Counted from the first letter of the stretch, positions 27,720-36,458 are shown. The stretch is 64,000 nucleotides of DNA from Halorientalis persicus (GCF_900110215.1 NZ_FOCX01000004.1:233103-297102); one strand, 5' to 3'. Notes: generated by a model from the sequence alone, not told the origin. Numbers and translations are program-made.

Positions 27720-28175
27720 TCACTCCAGCGCGACGACGCCGTCGTCCAGCAGTTCGAGCAGGAGGTCGCGGGCGTGGCCGTCCGGGTTCACGCCGGTGTG
27801 GACGCGCTCGACGGTCCCGTCGGTGAGGACGAACGTCGTCCGGGGCGTCGCGTCGCCGGGCGCGTCCAGGGGGACGCCGAAGGCCGCCGCCACCTCGCCG
27901 TCGGGGTCTGCCAGCAGGTCGAACTCGACGCCGGTCTCCGTGGCGAACTCGCGGTGGGACTCGGCGTCGTCGGTCGACACGCCGTATACCGTGACGCCGG
28001 CGTCGTCGTACGTCTCGCGTTCGCGTGCGAACTGTTCGGCCTCGGTCGTACAGCCCGGCGTCCCGTCCTCGGGATAGAAGTAGACCACCGTCGGGTCGGT
28101 AAACGTCGGCGAGATGGACTCGCCGTGCTGGTTCCGTGCCGTCACGTCGGGTGCCGGGTCGCCCGGTTCGAGCAT
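27720..28175 (-). CDS. bcp: 1-Cys peroxiredoxin, BCP/PrxQ family
   Basis: 151 residues. PEDGTPGCTTEAEQF contains the PxxxTxxC active site with peroxidatic Cys42. It is the only Cys in the protein, so the resolving Cys found five residues later in many PrxQ enzymes is missing. It reduces hydroperoxides using an external thiol. The thioredoxin-like fold is otherwise complete (VVYFYPEDG, VYGVSTDDAESHREFA, RTTFVLTDGTVERVH). Hsp20 is immediately upstream on the same strand (37-base gap); the pairing suggests stress response. Confidence 0.93.
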   Translation of the reverse strand: MLEPGDPAPDVTARNQHGESISPTFTDPTVVYFYPEDGTPGCTTEAEQFARERETYDDAGVTVYGVSTDDAESHREFATETGVEFDLLADPDGEVAAAFGVPLDAPGDATPRTTFVLTDGTVERVHTGVNPDGHARDLLLELLDDGVVALE

Positions 28176-28212
28176 ACCCAGCAGTTCGACGGCCGACGGG
28201 AAGGCCGTTGTG

Positions 28213-28632
28213 CTAGTTCACCGGGATGTCCGTTCCCTCGTTGGCCTCCTGTTTCGGGAGCGTGATCGTCAACACACCGTTGTCGTAGCTCGCTTCCGCG
28301 GACTCCTTCTCGACGCGATCGGGCAGTGGCACCGTCCGACTCATCGAGCGACGGGTCCGTTCCTGCCGGAGGTACTGGTGGTCCTCGTCTTCGGTTTCGC
28401 TGGTCGTCTCCTGGCTGGCGGCGATCCGCACCGTCCGCGGGTCGGGTAGCGTCACGTCGATGTCGTCGCTGGTGTAGCCGGGCACGTCGGCCGTGACCTC
28501 GAAGGCCTCGCCCGTATCGGCCACGTCGACGGCGACGCTGCCACCCGGTCCGGCCGCCGGGAGCTCCGAAAATTCGCTGCTGATCCGGTCGAACAGACGG
28601 TCGATCTCCTCGAATGGGTTCTGTCGATCCAT
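28213..28632 (-). CDS. hsp20: Hsp20 / alpha-crystallin family small heat-shock protein
   Basis: 139 residues. The alpha-crystallin domain covers about 30-125: EAFEVTADVPGYTSDDIDV, DHQYLRQERTRRSMSRTVPLP and ASYDNGVLTITLPK (the conserved A-x-x-x-n-G-V-L motif). The C-terminal IPV (TDIPVN) is the I-x-I/V-like tail used in oligomer assembly. It holds unfolding proteins in a soluble state. The N-terminal arm is short (NPFEEIDRLFDRISSEF). Probably co-transcribed with bcp downstream. Confidence 0.95.
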   Translation of the reverse strand: MDRQNPFEEIDRLFDRISSEFSELPAAGPGGSVAVDVADTGEAFEVTADVPGYTSDDIDVTLPDPRTVRIAASQETTSETEDEDHQYLRQERTRRSMSRTVPLPDRVEKESAEASYDNGVLTITLPKQEANEGTDIPVN

Positions 28633-28693
28633 GAGCTCACCCCACCGGGACTACGACGGCCTGCTAAAACTGTCTGTCGGCGACGGCCCCGCG

Positions 28694-30010
28694 TCAGTCG
28701 TCCCCTTCGGCGAGGTCCTCGGAGAGTTCCTCGACGGCCTCCCGTACCTCCTCGACGATGTCGTGCTGGCGCTCGGTCAGGTCGGCGGTCTCGGTGGCGG
28801 TCTCGTGGATCTCGGTCGCCTCGGTGGCGCTCTGTTCGACCGACGCGGTCACTTCCTCGATGTGAGCCGCCTGGTCGTCGTTGGCCGTCGCGATCTCTTC
28901 TGCCCCCTCGGCGGCGTCTTCGACGTGCTCGACGATCTCTTCTAGGGAATCGAGGGTCTCGTCGACGCGGTCGCTGACCTCGACGGCGCGTTCGTTCGCC
29001 CGCTCGACCGCCTCGACCGTCCGGTCGGTCTCGCCGGTGATCGCCGCGATCTCCTCGCCGATCTCGTCGGTGTACTCGCGGGTCTGGTCCGCGAGGTCTT
29101 TCACTTCGTCGGCGACGACGGCGAACCCTTCGCCGGATTCGCCCGCCCGCGCCGCCTCGATGTTGGCGTTGAGCGCCAGGATGTTCGTCTGTTCGGCGAT
29201 GTCGGCGATGATCTCGGCGACCGCCTCGATGTCGTCCATCCGGTCGGCCAGTCGGTCGACCGTCGCCTCCAGGTCCTCGCTGGTCGCGAGGATGTCGTCG
29301 GCCGCCGACTCGGCCTCCGCCCCCGCGTCCTGCCCGCGGCGGGCGGCCTCGCGGGCGTTGGCCGCCGTCTCGGCCACCTCGTCGGTCGTCGCCGCGATCT
29401 CCTCCATGTTGGCGCTGAGCGACTCCATCTCCGAACTGATCTCGTCGAGCCGGTCGTCCTGTGCGACCGCCCGGTCCTCGATGTCGGCCGCGTTGTCGGC
29501 CACGTCCCCCGCGACCGTCTCCAGGCGCGCGATCACGCCCGTCAGCCGCTCGGCGACCTGTTCCTGGCTCTCCTGGAGGCGGCGCTCCTTCTCGCGCAAC
29601 TCGGTCACGTCCTGGAGCGCCGTCACCGAGCCCGTGAGTTCGCCCGCTGCGTCGTACATCGGCGTACTCGTAATCTTGACCGTTCGCTCCTCGTCGTCGT
29701 GGTTCAGCAGTGTCGACTCGACGCCCCTGATCTGGGTCTCGTTGGCCATCGTCCGCTGGGCCGTCGTCGTCTTCGTCCCGTGGGTCTCCTCGGTCCGGAA
29801 CACCTCGTGGCCCTCCATCTCCGGCACTTCCCTGGGATCGAGCGCCGTCAACTCCTGCATCGACGGGTTGAACAGCAGAATGTTCGACTCCGCGTCGGTG
29901 ACGACGATGGGGACGGGCAGATCCTGCAACGCCTGCACCCACATCAGCTCGGCGTCGTCGAAGTCGGCGTAGACGCCCGCCGCTTCCCCGCGCCGCTCGT
30001 GCTCTGACAT
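28694..30010 (-). CDS. Soluble methyl-accepting chemotaxis transducer with PAS domain
   Basis: 438 residues without a membrane segment. A PAS domain (about 20-140: LQDLPVPIVVTDAESNILLFN) is followed by a heptad-rich MCP signalling domain. The tip reads [19 protein letters not shown]. The C-terminal DLAEGDD is acidic. It differs from the transducer at 18085-19572 in the PAS half, so they probably sense different signals through one CheA system. The gene is separate from Hsp20 by about 60 bases, same strand. Confidence 0.93.
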   Translation of the reverse strand: MSEHERRGEAAGVYADFDDAELMWVQALQDLPVPIVVTDAESNILLFNPSMQELTALDPREVPEMEGHEVFRTEETHGTKTTTAQRTMANETQIRGVESTLLNHDDEERTVKITSTPMYDAAGELTGSVTALQDVTELREKERRLQESQEQVAERLTGVIARLETVAGDVADNAADIEDRAVAQDDRLDEISSEMESLSANMEEIAATTDEVAETAANAREAARRGQDAGAEAESAADDILATSEDLEATVDRLADRMDDIEAVAEIIADIAEQTNILALNANIEAARAGESGEGFAVVADEVKDLADQTREYTDEIGEEIAAITGETDRTVEAVERANERAVEVSDRVDETLDSLEEIVEHVEDAAEGAEEIATANDDQAAHIEEVTASVEQSATEATEIHETATETADLTERQHDIVEEVREAVEELSEDLAEGDD

Positions 30011-30079
30011 CTCTTCATGAGCGTTCTCGGACCCCCCGCGTCAACGTTTCGGCGAGGTTATCGAACGCGATAACGAGTC

Positions 30080-30892
30080 TCACTCCACGACGTGTTCGGT
30101 GTCGTACGACCCCAGCCGGCGGACCCACCCGTCCTCGGCGATGGCTTCGATCTCGTCGAGGGCGTCCTGGGTCCGTTCCTCGTAGAGGCCGGCCGCGATG
30201 TCGATGTGGAAGACGTAATCGCCCAGCCGCTCGCCGCTGGGACGGGACTCCACGCGGGTCATGTTGATGTCCCGGTCGGCGAACGGCTCCAGCATCTCCA
30301 GCAGGAGGCCGGGGTAGTCGACGTTGGGGTAGACGATCAGCGAGGTCTTGCCGCCGCCCTCGGAGCGCTCGCTTTCCGGTGCGACCACCAGGAACCGCGT
30401 CGCGTTCGAGGACTGATCTTGAATGTCTTTCGCGAGCACCTCGAGGTCCGTTCCGTTGGTCGCGTTCTCGGGGTGGCCGATGGCCGCGACCGACGGGTCG
30501 TCGCGGGCGCGCTCGACGCCGCGAGCGGTCGAGGCGACCGCTTCCAGGTCGGCGTCGGGGTATTCAGCGTCCAGATACTCGCGGCACTGGGCCAGCGCTT
30601 GGGCGTGGCTGGCGATCAACTCGAAGTCGGGGCCCTGGGCGAGCAGGGCGTGGCGGATGGGCGTGATCAGTTCCCTGACGACCGCCACGTCGTGTTCGGC
30701 GAAGGCGTCCAGCGACTCGGTGACGCTGCCCTCGATGCTGTTCTCGACCGGGACGACGCCGCGGTCGTACTCGCCCCCCGCCACGGCCTCGACGATGGCC
30801 GTCACCGATTCGGTAAAGGCCACCTCGTCGGCGACGGCCGTCGCGGCCCGGTGTGAGTAGGTCCCCGCCGGACCGAGCGTGAGTGCCTTCAT
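30080..30892 (-). CDS. pheA: Prephenate dehydratase
   Basis: 270 residues. It converts prephenate to phenylpyruvate in phenylalanine synthesis. The catalytic half shows LGPAGTYSHRAA at the start, VVPVENSIEGSV, and NATRFLVV (the TRF motif). The ACT half carries ESRPSGERLGDYVFHID near 220-236, the ESRP effector-binding motif, so feedback control by phenylalanine is likely. It is the monofunctional form, with no chorismate mutase fusion. Confidence 0.95.
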   Translation of the reverse strand: MKALTLGPAGTYSHRAATAVADEVAFTESVTAIVEAVAGGEYDRGVVPVENSIEGSVTESLDAFAEHDVAVVRELITPIRHALLAQGPDFELIASHAQALAQCREYLDAEYPDADLEAVASTARGVERARDDPSVAAIGHPENATNGTDLEVLAKDIQDQSSNATRFLVVAPESERSEGGGKTSLIVYPNVDYPGLLLEMLEPFADRDINMTRVESRPSGERLGDYVFHIDIAAGLYEERTQDALDEIEAIAEDGWVRRLGSYDTEHVVE

Positions 30893-30985
30893 CGCCGGCG
30901 TGTTCGCTCCTGGCGGTGAAAAGCGTCGTGGTGTCGGCCCGGAAATATCGCCAGCGGCGGCCGCGGCTCGGTGTAATCGCCCGGT

Positions 30986-31936
30986 CTAACGGAAGAGGTC
31001 GTAGGTGTCGATCTTGGCGGTGACGACGCCTGCCCGTCCGTTCTGGTTCACCTTGACGTTGCGGGCGCGGGTGAACGCACCGCCGTTGTCGTTGGCTTCG
31101 ACCCAGTCGTTGAGGTCGCTGGTACTCACGTCGCCCTCGGAGTCGAAGACGAACACCCACTGACGGCTCGTCGTGTCGCCGTTGACCGACCAGGACTGGC
31201 CGCTGGCGACCTGCCCGTCGAAGACGCCCGACTCGGCGTCGGCCCGGTCGGAATCGACCTCGTCGCTCCGGGTCCCGCCGCTGACGCTGGTCCCGCTGTT
31301 CAGCGCGTTCACCAGCGTCGCCAGATCGTCGTTCTCGCTGACAGCGCGAGTGGCGCTCCCGCCCTTGGTGTCGATGATGCCCTCGACCACGTCCGTCGCG
31401 GCGGCCGCGTCCCAGTCGGCACCGAACCCCGGCTCGACGCGCCGGCCGAACACGATGGCGCTGTCGGAGACGCCCACCGCCCGGTTGGGCTCGTCCCTGT
31501 CCGACGGGACGTACAGTTCGTAGCCGCTGTAACTGCCGTCGCTCTCGTACTCGGTGCTGGCATCGTCTTCGAGTTCGGCGACGACCTCGGCCGTGTCGTA
31601 GGACCCTTTCAGCACGCGCCCCTCGGGCAGGCTGAGGTCCATCTTCACGGACCGGCCCGTGAGCCCGACCGCGCCGTAGTTGGCCGCGAGCGAACTGTAG
31701 GTACTCGGATAGAACGCTTTGCGGCTGTCGTAGACTCCCTTCTGGTTCGTCCCGTCGAAGTTCAGACTATCCGCGTCCTGATTGAACTGATCGGCCGGAT
31801 AGACCCACTGCTGGTACCCCCCCAGGCCACCACCGCCGATGAACGGGATCGCGTCCGTGACCGCGTTACAGCCAGCGAGCGCACCTGTACCCATCACAGC
31901 ACTGGCGGTCAGAAACCGCCGGCGTGTCTGCTCCAT
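30986..31936 (-). CDS. Tat-exported lipoprotein, copy 1 of a tandem pair
   Basis: 316 residues from ATG 31936 (MEQTRRRFLTASAVMG). A twin-arginine signal (RRRF, residues 5-8) ends in a lipobox LAGC with Cys23. The 16 extra codons in the longer frame fall in the AT-rich promoter. The mature part starts NAVTDAIPFIGGGGLGGYQQWVY. It holds beta-rich blocks (YYPSTYSS-like, VVAELEDDASTEYESDGSYSGYELYV, ATDVVEGIIDTKGGSATRAV). It is about half identical by eye to the next gene upstream. Function unknown; probably a folded domain held at the outer membrane face. Confidence 0.85.
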   Translation of the reverse strand: MEQTRRRFLTASAVMGTGALAGCNAVTDAIPFIGGGGLGGYQQWVYPADQFNQDADSLNFDGTNQKGVYDSRKAFYPSTYSSLAANYGAVGLTGRSVKMDLSLPEGRVLKGSYDTAEVVAELEDDASTEYESDGSYSGYELYVPSDRDEPNRAVGVSDSAIVFGRRVEPGFGADWDAAAATDVVEGIIDTKGGSATRAVSENDDLATLVNALNSGTSVSGGTRSDEVDSDRADAESGVFDGQVASGQSWSVNGDTTSRQWVFVFDSEGDVSTSDLNDWVEANDNGGAFTRARNVKVNQNGRAGVVTAKIDTYDLFR

Positions 31937-31939
31937 GTG

Positions 31940-31980
31940 CAATTTGTGTATGTTATCACATAAAATATATTCGATAGTAA
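31940..31980 (-). promoter_or_regulatory. AT-rich promoter before lipoprotein copy 1
   Basis: The forward strand here reads TTATCACATAAAATATATTC (31953-31972), an AT-rich island. It gives a TATA-like element about 20-30 bases before the ATG on the reverse strand. A similar ATAACATAAAAG precedes copy 2 near 33010. Confidence 0.5.
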
Positions 31981-31996
31981 CCACCGGATCGGCCCG

Positions 31997-32992
31997 TTAC
32001 TCGGTTCCACTGCCGAGATTGGGGGCGGTGTAGGTGTCGGCCGTGGCGGTGACGGTGATGGTCCGGCCGCTCTGGCTGACCTCGACGTTGCGGGCGCGGG
32101 CGAACTGCCCCTCGTTGTCGTTGTACTCGACGTAGTCGGTGACGGCGCCCGTGTCGGCGTCACTCTGGGAGTCGAAGACGAACACCGACTGTGAGTCGGT
32201 CGTCGCGCCGTTGATCGTGGAGGCCTGTCCGCTGGCGACCAGTCCCTCGAACTCACCGCTGTTTTCGTCGGCCTCGTCGGAGCCGATGGGGTCGCTCCGG
32301 ACCGTGGCGGTGAGGAAACTGCTGCCGCTGAGCGAACTGACCAGCGTCCCGAACGCGTCGTTGGCGTTCACGTACCGGGTGGCACCGCCGCTGTTGGTGT
32401 CGATGATCCCTTCGACCACGTCCGTGGCCGGGACCGAGTCGGCGTCGGAGCCGAAGTTGTCGACCCGCTGGCCCTGCACGACGGTGCCATCGGCGACGCC
32501 GAACGCGTCGGGCGATTCCTCGCGCTCGGCCCGGACGTACAGGTCGTACCCCTCGTGACTGCCGTCGCTCTCGTACTCGGTGCTGGTGTCGGCTTCGAGT
32601 TCGGCGGTGACCTCGCCCCGCTCGAACGACCCCGAGAGGACCACTCCCTCCGGGAGGTTGAGCACCATGGAGACGTTCCGCGGGAGAATCCCCGTGTTCG
32701 ACACGAAGTTCCGCGACAGGGAGCTGTACGTGCTGGGGTACAGTTCCTCGCGGTTCTCGTAGATCGACTGCTGGTTGATCGCGAAGATACTCAACGCGAC
32801 ACTGTCGTCGCCGAACTCCCCGCTCTCGTCGGCACTGGCGAACCGATCCGGCTCGTAGACCCACTGTTCGTAGTCACCCAGCCCACCTCCGCCGATGAAC
32901 GGAATCGCGTCCGAAACCGCGCTACAGCCCGCGAGCGCACCTGACCCGAGCGCCGCACTGGCGGCCAGAAACCGCCGACGTGTCTGCTCCAT
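31997..32992 (-). CDS. Tat-exported lipoprotein, copy 2 of a tandem pair
   Basis: 331 residues from ATG 32992 (MEQTRRRFLAASAALGSG). The same Tat-lipobox leader as copy 1 (LAGC, Cys23) and the same first mature block, AIPFIGGGGLGDYEQWVY. Shared internal blocks include YPSTYSSL, STEYESDGSHEGYDLYV, ATDVVEGIIDTNSGGATRYV and ARNVEVSQSGR. Copy 2 has an insertion near residue 50 relative to copy 1 (SADESGEFGDDSVALSIFA). It is 60 bases upstream of copy 1, same strand; a tandem duplication is the simplest reading. Function unknown. Confidence 0.85.
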   Translation of the reverse strand: MEQTRRRFLAASAALGSGALAGCSAVSDAIPFIGGGGLGDYEQWVYEPDRFASADESGEFGDDSVALSIFAINQQSIYENREELYPSTYSSLSRNFVSNTGILPRNVSMVLNLPEGVVLSGSFERGEVTAELEADTSTEYESDGSHEGYDLYVRAEREESPDAFGVADGTVVQGQRVDNFGSDADSVPATDVVEGIIDTNSGGATRYVNANDAFGTLVSSLSGSSFLTATVRSDPIGSDEADENSGEFEGLVASGQASTINGATTDSQSVFVFDSQSDADTGAVTDYVEYNDNEGQFARARNVEVSQSGRTITVTATADTYTAPNLGSGTE

Positions 32993-33082
32993 GCCCCATT
33001 CCTGTATGTAATAACATAAAAGATGATCGATGGTATGGGTTCGGCAGCGATCACTGAACCGCCGCGTTCGGCGGCCATCGGC

Positions 33083-33709
33083 TCACACGCCGTCGAGTTC
33101 GAGCAGTCGGAGTTTGAGATACAGTCGGATCATGAGCAAGACGATACAGCCGAGAAAGGAGGCGACGGCCAGTTCGACGACCGACAGCCCGGTGCCGGAG
33201 GCCGCGAAGGGATTGACGCCGTCCATCGTCTGGACGTAGCTCTCGACGGCCGCGCCGCCACCCAACCCCAGCAGGAAGTAGACGACGGTCAGTCCGATGG
33301 CCAGCCCGCCGGTCCCGAACGCCAGGTAGGAGGCGAAATCCTCGACGTTGAGGACGGCCCGGGCCTGTGACTCGTCGAGCGGGTGATTCCGGATGCGGTA
33401 CACCGCCCCGCCGATCAACAGGAGGGCGGTACACGTCACGATACTCGCACCCACGAGCCCCAGGATGAGGACCTTCGGTGAGGCGAGCGCCGGGTCGGCC
33501 GACGGGACGTATTCGCTCACTGTCGTGGGAAAGAGGAGATAGATCGGCAAGAGCAGGGTGAGTCCGCCCAGAAGCAGGCTCTGCCAGGTCAGTTTCGTGA
33601 CCGTCGGCTGGGAGAAGTAGGTCCGTCGCCGGAGGCGCAACTGATCGTACATCGAGCCCGAGAGAATCGCGCTCGTGATATCGTCGTGGTCGTCCGTCTC
33701 GTCTGTCAT
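33083..33709 (-). CDS. Four-helix membrane protein of unknown function
   Basis: 208 residues starting MTDETDDHDDITSAILSG at 33709. Four hydrophobic segments at about 42-62, 80-103, 127-150 and 175-198 (LLLGGLTLLLPIYLLF, ILGLVGASIVTCTALLLIGG, AFGTGGLAIGLTVVYFLLGLG, SVVELAVASFLGCIVLLMI). A basic loop and a short C-terminal tail follow. No family recognised. It lies upstream of the tandem lipoprotein pair on the same strand, but with about 90 bases between, so a link is uncertain. Confidence 0.75.
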   Translation of the reverse strand: MTDETDDHDDITSAILSGSMYDQLRLRRRTYFSQPTVTKLTWQSLLLGGLTLLLPIYLLFPTTVSEYVPSADPALASPKVLILGLVGASIVTCTALLLIGGAVYRIRNHPLDESQARAVLNVEDFASYLAFGTGGLAIGLTVVYFLLGLGGGAAVESYVQTMDGVNPFAASGTGLSVVELAVASFLGCIVLLMIRLYLKLRLLELDGV

Positions 33710-33854
33710 GGCTATCCGATCGGCTCGTGGTGCCGACTTTCGAAATCGAAAGTATATCTCTTTTGGTCGTGTCCGGCACCGAACCAACCCACCGAGGGGG
33801 CCACGACTGTCGGAAAATGTGAACGATTTTCGCCCGACTGCGGACGGGTCCGGT

Positions 33855-35279
33855 TCAGCGGTTCAGGGTGTGGATCGCCTGCCCCATCGCGTTCGCGGCC
33901 GCCTCCATCACGGCTTCGGAGAGCGTCGGGTGGGTGTGGACGGTCGCGACCAGGTCCTCCAGCGTGGCTCCCATCTCGATGGCCAGGCCGACCTCCGCGA
34001 TCAACTCCGAGGCGTCCGGGCTCACGATCTGGGCCCCGAGGACGAATCCGTCGGCCTCGTCGGCGACGATGCGGACGAACCCGTCGGTGTCGTCGTGGGT
34101 GAGCGCCCGCCCGGACGCGCGGAGCGGCAACTCCCCCACGACGGGCTCGAAACCCGCCTCCTCGGCCTCGCGTTCGGTCAGTCCCACGGTCCCGATCTCC
34201 GGGTCGGTGAACACCGCCGCGGGGATGGCCTGCTGGTCCAGCGCGGCCGGTTCGCCCGCGATCACCTCCGCCGCGACCTCGCCGGCTTTCATCCCCTGGT
34301 GGGCGAGCATCGGCTCGCCGGCCACGTCGCCGACGGCGAAGACGTGATCCACGTTCGTGCGCGCGCGGTCGTCCGTCGGTACGAACCCGTCGTCGTCGGT
34401 CTCGACGCCCGCCGCGTCCAGGGCGACGGTGTCGGTCACGGGTTCGCGGCCCACGGCGACCAGCGCCTTCGTGGCGTCGTACTCCGAGACCGTCCCGTCC
34501 TCACCCTCGGTGACGACGGTCAGGCCCTCGTCCCGTGCCTCCCAGTCGGCGGCGGCCTCCTCGAAGTGAAAGTCGACGCCCAGGGATTTCGCGCGCTGGG
34601 TGACCACGCGGGTCACGTCGGCCTCGTACATCGGGAGCGCCTGATCGAGCGCTTCGACGACTCGCACGTCGCTGCCGGCCTTGGCGAACACCGTCGCCAG
34701 TTCCATCCCGATGTAGCCGGCCCCGACGACGAGCAACTCGTCGGGCACCGAGTCGAGGGCCAGCGCGTGCCGAGAGGAGAGAATCCGGTCGCCGTCGAAC
34801 GGCAGCGAGGGGAGTTCGATCGGCCGACTCCCCGTCGCGACGATCGCGTGTTCGAACTCGATCGATTCCGAGCCCTGCCCCTCGCCGCCGTGGGCGACCC
34901 GCGCCGTGTTCTCGTCGGCGAATTCGGCCGTCCCTTCCACGAGGTTGATGCCGTTGCCCTTGCAGAGCCGTTCGACGCCGGTGGTGAGCTGATCGACCAC
35001 CTCGTCTTTCCAGCCGACCATGCCGGCCATGTCGATGGCGGGATCGGCGTGGACGCCCATGTGTTCGGCCTCGCGTGCTTCGTGGGCCACGTCCGTCGCC
35101 GAGACGAGTGCCTTCGAGGGAATACAGCCGTGATTGAGACAGGTCCCGCCGTAGGCGTCCTTTTCGACGAGGGTCACGTCCAGATCGAGCTGGGCGGCCC
35201 GGATCGCCGCCACGTACCCGCCGGGGCCCGCGCCGATTACCAGTACGTCGGTGCCAGTCGCGATGTCGCCGACGACCAT
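33855..35279 (-). CDS. lpdA: Dihydrolipoyl dehydrogenase (E3)
   Basis: 474 residues from ATG 35279 (MVVGDIATGTDVLVIGAG). E3 reoxidises dihydrolipoamide and passes electrons through FAD to NAD. FAD motif GAGPGG at 16-21; redox disulfide GGTCLNHGCIPSK with C47 and C52; NAD motif VVGAGYIGMELATVFAK; and the C-terminal catalytic HTHPTLSEAV. The longer frame upstream is antisense to the amphi-Trp gene and is rejected. It closes a locus that carries E1alpha, E1beta and E2 upstream on the same strand, with about 1.2 kb of other genes between. Confidence 0.96.
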   Translation of the reverse strand: MVVGDIATGTDVLVIGAGPGGYVAAIRAAQLDLDVTLVEKDAYGGTCLNHGCIPSKALVSATDVAHEAREAEHMGVHADPAIDMAGMVGWKDEVVDQLTTGVERLCKGNGINLVEGTAEFADENTARVAHGGEGQGSESIEFEHAIVATGSRPIELPSLPFDGDRILSSRHALALDSVPDELLVVGAGYIGMELATVFAKAGSDVRVVEALDQALPMYEADVTRVVTQRAKSLGVDFHFEEAAADWEARDEGLTVVTEGEDGTVSEYDATKALVAVGREPVTDTVALDAAGVETDDDGFVPTDDRARTNVDHVFAVGDVAGEPMLAHQGMKAGEVAAEVIAGEPAALDQQAIPAAVFTDPEIGTVGLTEREAEEAGFEPVVGELPLRASGRALTHDDTDGFVRIVADEADGFVLGAQIVSPDASELIAEVGLAIEMGATLEDLVATVHTHPTLSEAVMEAAANAMGQAIHTLNR

Positions 35280-35351
35280 ACCACGGCAACGCACCCCCGG
35301 ACTTTGAGTGTGCGGGTTGGCTTTATGCCTCGTCGCCCCGAGTTCCCGTGC

Positions 35352-35882
35352 ATGGAAGAGCAACTGTTCTCGCGGACCGACCGCCGTGACGCCGCGGCGA
35401 CCGCGGCGCTGCTGCGCTCGCTCGCGGACGATCTGGAGTCCGGCATCGGTTTCGACGCCCTGGCCGGGGAAGACGTCGACGTCGGCGTCCCGACCGAGAT
35501 GGACATCGAGTTCGAGGTCGACCGGGTGACGACCGACGACGGTGAGACACGCGATCTGGCGGTCGAACTGACGTGGGACCCCGACGACGAGCGAGCGGCC
35601 GAGGAGACCGAGTCGGCGGGGACCGACGGGCCACCGACGACGGACGCTGCCGACACGACGACCGGCCCCACGAACGCCCCGGGCAACGCCACGCCCGACT
35701 CGCAGGCCGCCTTCGAGGTGTACCGGGACAGGGCCGACGAGTGGCGCTGGCGGCTCCGCCACCGCAACGGCAACATCGTGGCCGACAGCGGTGAAGGGTA
35801 CAACCGCAAGCGTGGCGCGATTAACGGGCTGGAAAGCGTCCAGCGCAACGCGCCCGGTGCGGACGTAGAGCTAGAGGATTAG
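35352..35882 (+). CDS. Amphi-Trp domain plus HVO_2922-type domain fusion
   Basis: 176 residues. The N-terminal 80 residues fit the amphi-Trp domain (LFSRTDRRDAAATAALLRSL, then VPTEMDIEFEVDRVTTDDG). A disordered Asp/Thr/Pro linker covers about 80-122. The last 55 residues form a DUF1508-like, HVO_2922-type beta domain (FEVYRDRADEWRWRLRHRNG, ADSGEGYNRKRGAINGLESV). Such domains dimerise; a function is not established. The gene is inserted between E2 and E3 on the opposite strand and overlaps the end of the interrupted membrane gene by four bases. Confidence 0.8.
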   Translation: MEEQLFSRTDRRDAAATAALLRSLADDLESGIGFDALAGEDVDVGVPTEMDIEFEVDRVTTDDGETRDLAVELTWDPDDERAAEETESAGTDGPPTTDAADTTTGPTNAPGNATPDSQAAFEVYRDRADEWRWRLRHRNGNIVADSGEGYNRKRGAINGLESVQRNAPGADVELED

Positions 35883-36118
35883 TCGTCGGCCGTCGCGCCG
35901 CTTCCGTCGGACGAACGGTCGGCGTCGCCGGTGTCGTCCCGCGGTCGCCACTCCTGTCGAACCCACGCGAGGCCGAACGCGACGGCGTACAGCACCGCGG
36001 GCGCGGCCGCGGCCCCCGTGAGCGCGAACGCCACCGGGTCGAGAATCGTTCGATACAGCGGTGGGACGCCGAACTGGGTCAGCGGTGGGAGAAACCGCGT
36101 CGCCACCGCGGCCAGGAC
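35879..36118 (-). pseudogene. C-terminal part of an interrupted membrane-protein gene
   Basis: This is in the same frame as the ORF ending at 36119-36121, with only one TAG between them. Codons directly after the TAG read VLAAVATRFLPPLTQFGV, continuing the hydrophobic pattern of the upstream half. A GTG at 36106 could start a separate 75-residue protein (ATRFLPPLTQFG), with one clear helix (PAVLYAVAFGLAWV) and an acidic tail. A single nonsense change in a gene of about 181 codons is the simpler explanation. No pyrrolysine use is expected in haloarchaea. Confidence 0.5.
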
Positions 36119-36424
36119 CTAGGGTGCGGCCGCCAGCAGGACCCGCCAGTTCTCGCGGATCTGTCCGCTGCCCGTTCCCGGCCAGTCGGTCCACGGCCGG
36201 GACCCCGCGAGCGCGTCCGCACGTGCGGCGACGTATACGAACGCCATCACGATTCCGGCCACCCGAAGACCGAGCGCCGCGGTCCCGGCCGCTCGGTAAC
36301 CGCGCACCAGGGTCTCCGCGAGAACGGCAACGAGACCCCAGAGTAACAGGATCTCGGCCACTGCGACGGTTTCGACGAACAGCCGTTTCGGATCGATGGT
36401 GGAGGACACGCCGAGTCGTGTCAT
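36119..36424 (-). CDS. Membrane protein, N-terminal part ending at an in-frame TAG
   Basis: 101 residues from ATG 36424 (MTRLGVSSTIDPKRLFVETVAVAEILLLWG). Two or three hydrophobic helices are visible (AEILLLWGLVAVLAETLV, ALGLRVAGIVMAFVYVAA). It ends abruptly at ENWRVLLAAAP followed by TAG, and the same frame continues for 79 more codons. It lies 34 bases after the E2 stop and between E2 and E3, so it is probably in the same operon. It may be a truncated gene or a base error. Function unknown. Confidence 0.6.
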   Translation of the reverse strand: MTRLGVSSTIDPKRLFVETVAVAEILLLWGLVAVLAETLVRGYRAAGTAALGLRVAGIVMAFVYVAARADALAGSRPWTDWPGTGSGQIRENWRVLLAAAP

Positions 36425-36458
36425 GGAGGCAACGAAAAAGTAGCGGTCCGCCCGCGGT

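Noticed and set aside
25987..28077. A 696-codon forward frame over the Bat-type regulator and peroxiredoxin genes
   Set aside because: It crosses two recognised reverse-strand genes and has no domain.
36119..36121. TAG read as pyrrolysine
   Set aside because: Haloarchaea are not known to use pyrrolysine and no pyl genes are in the window.
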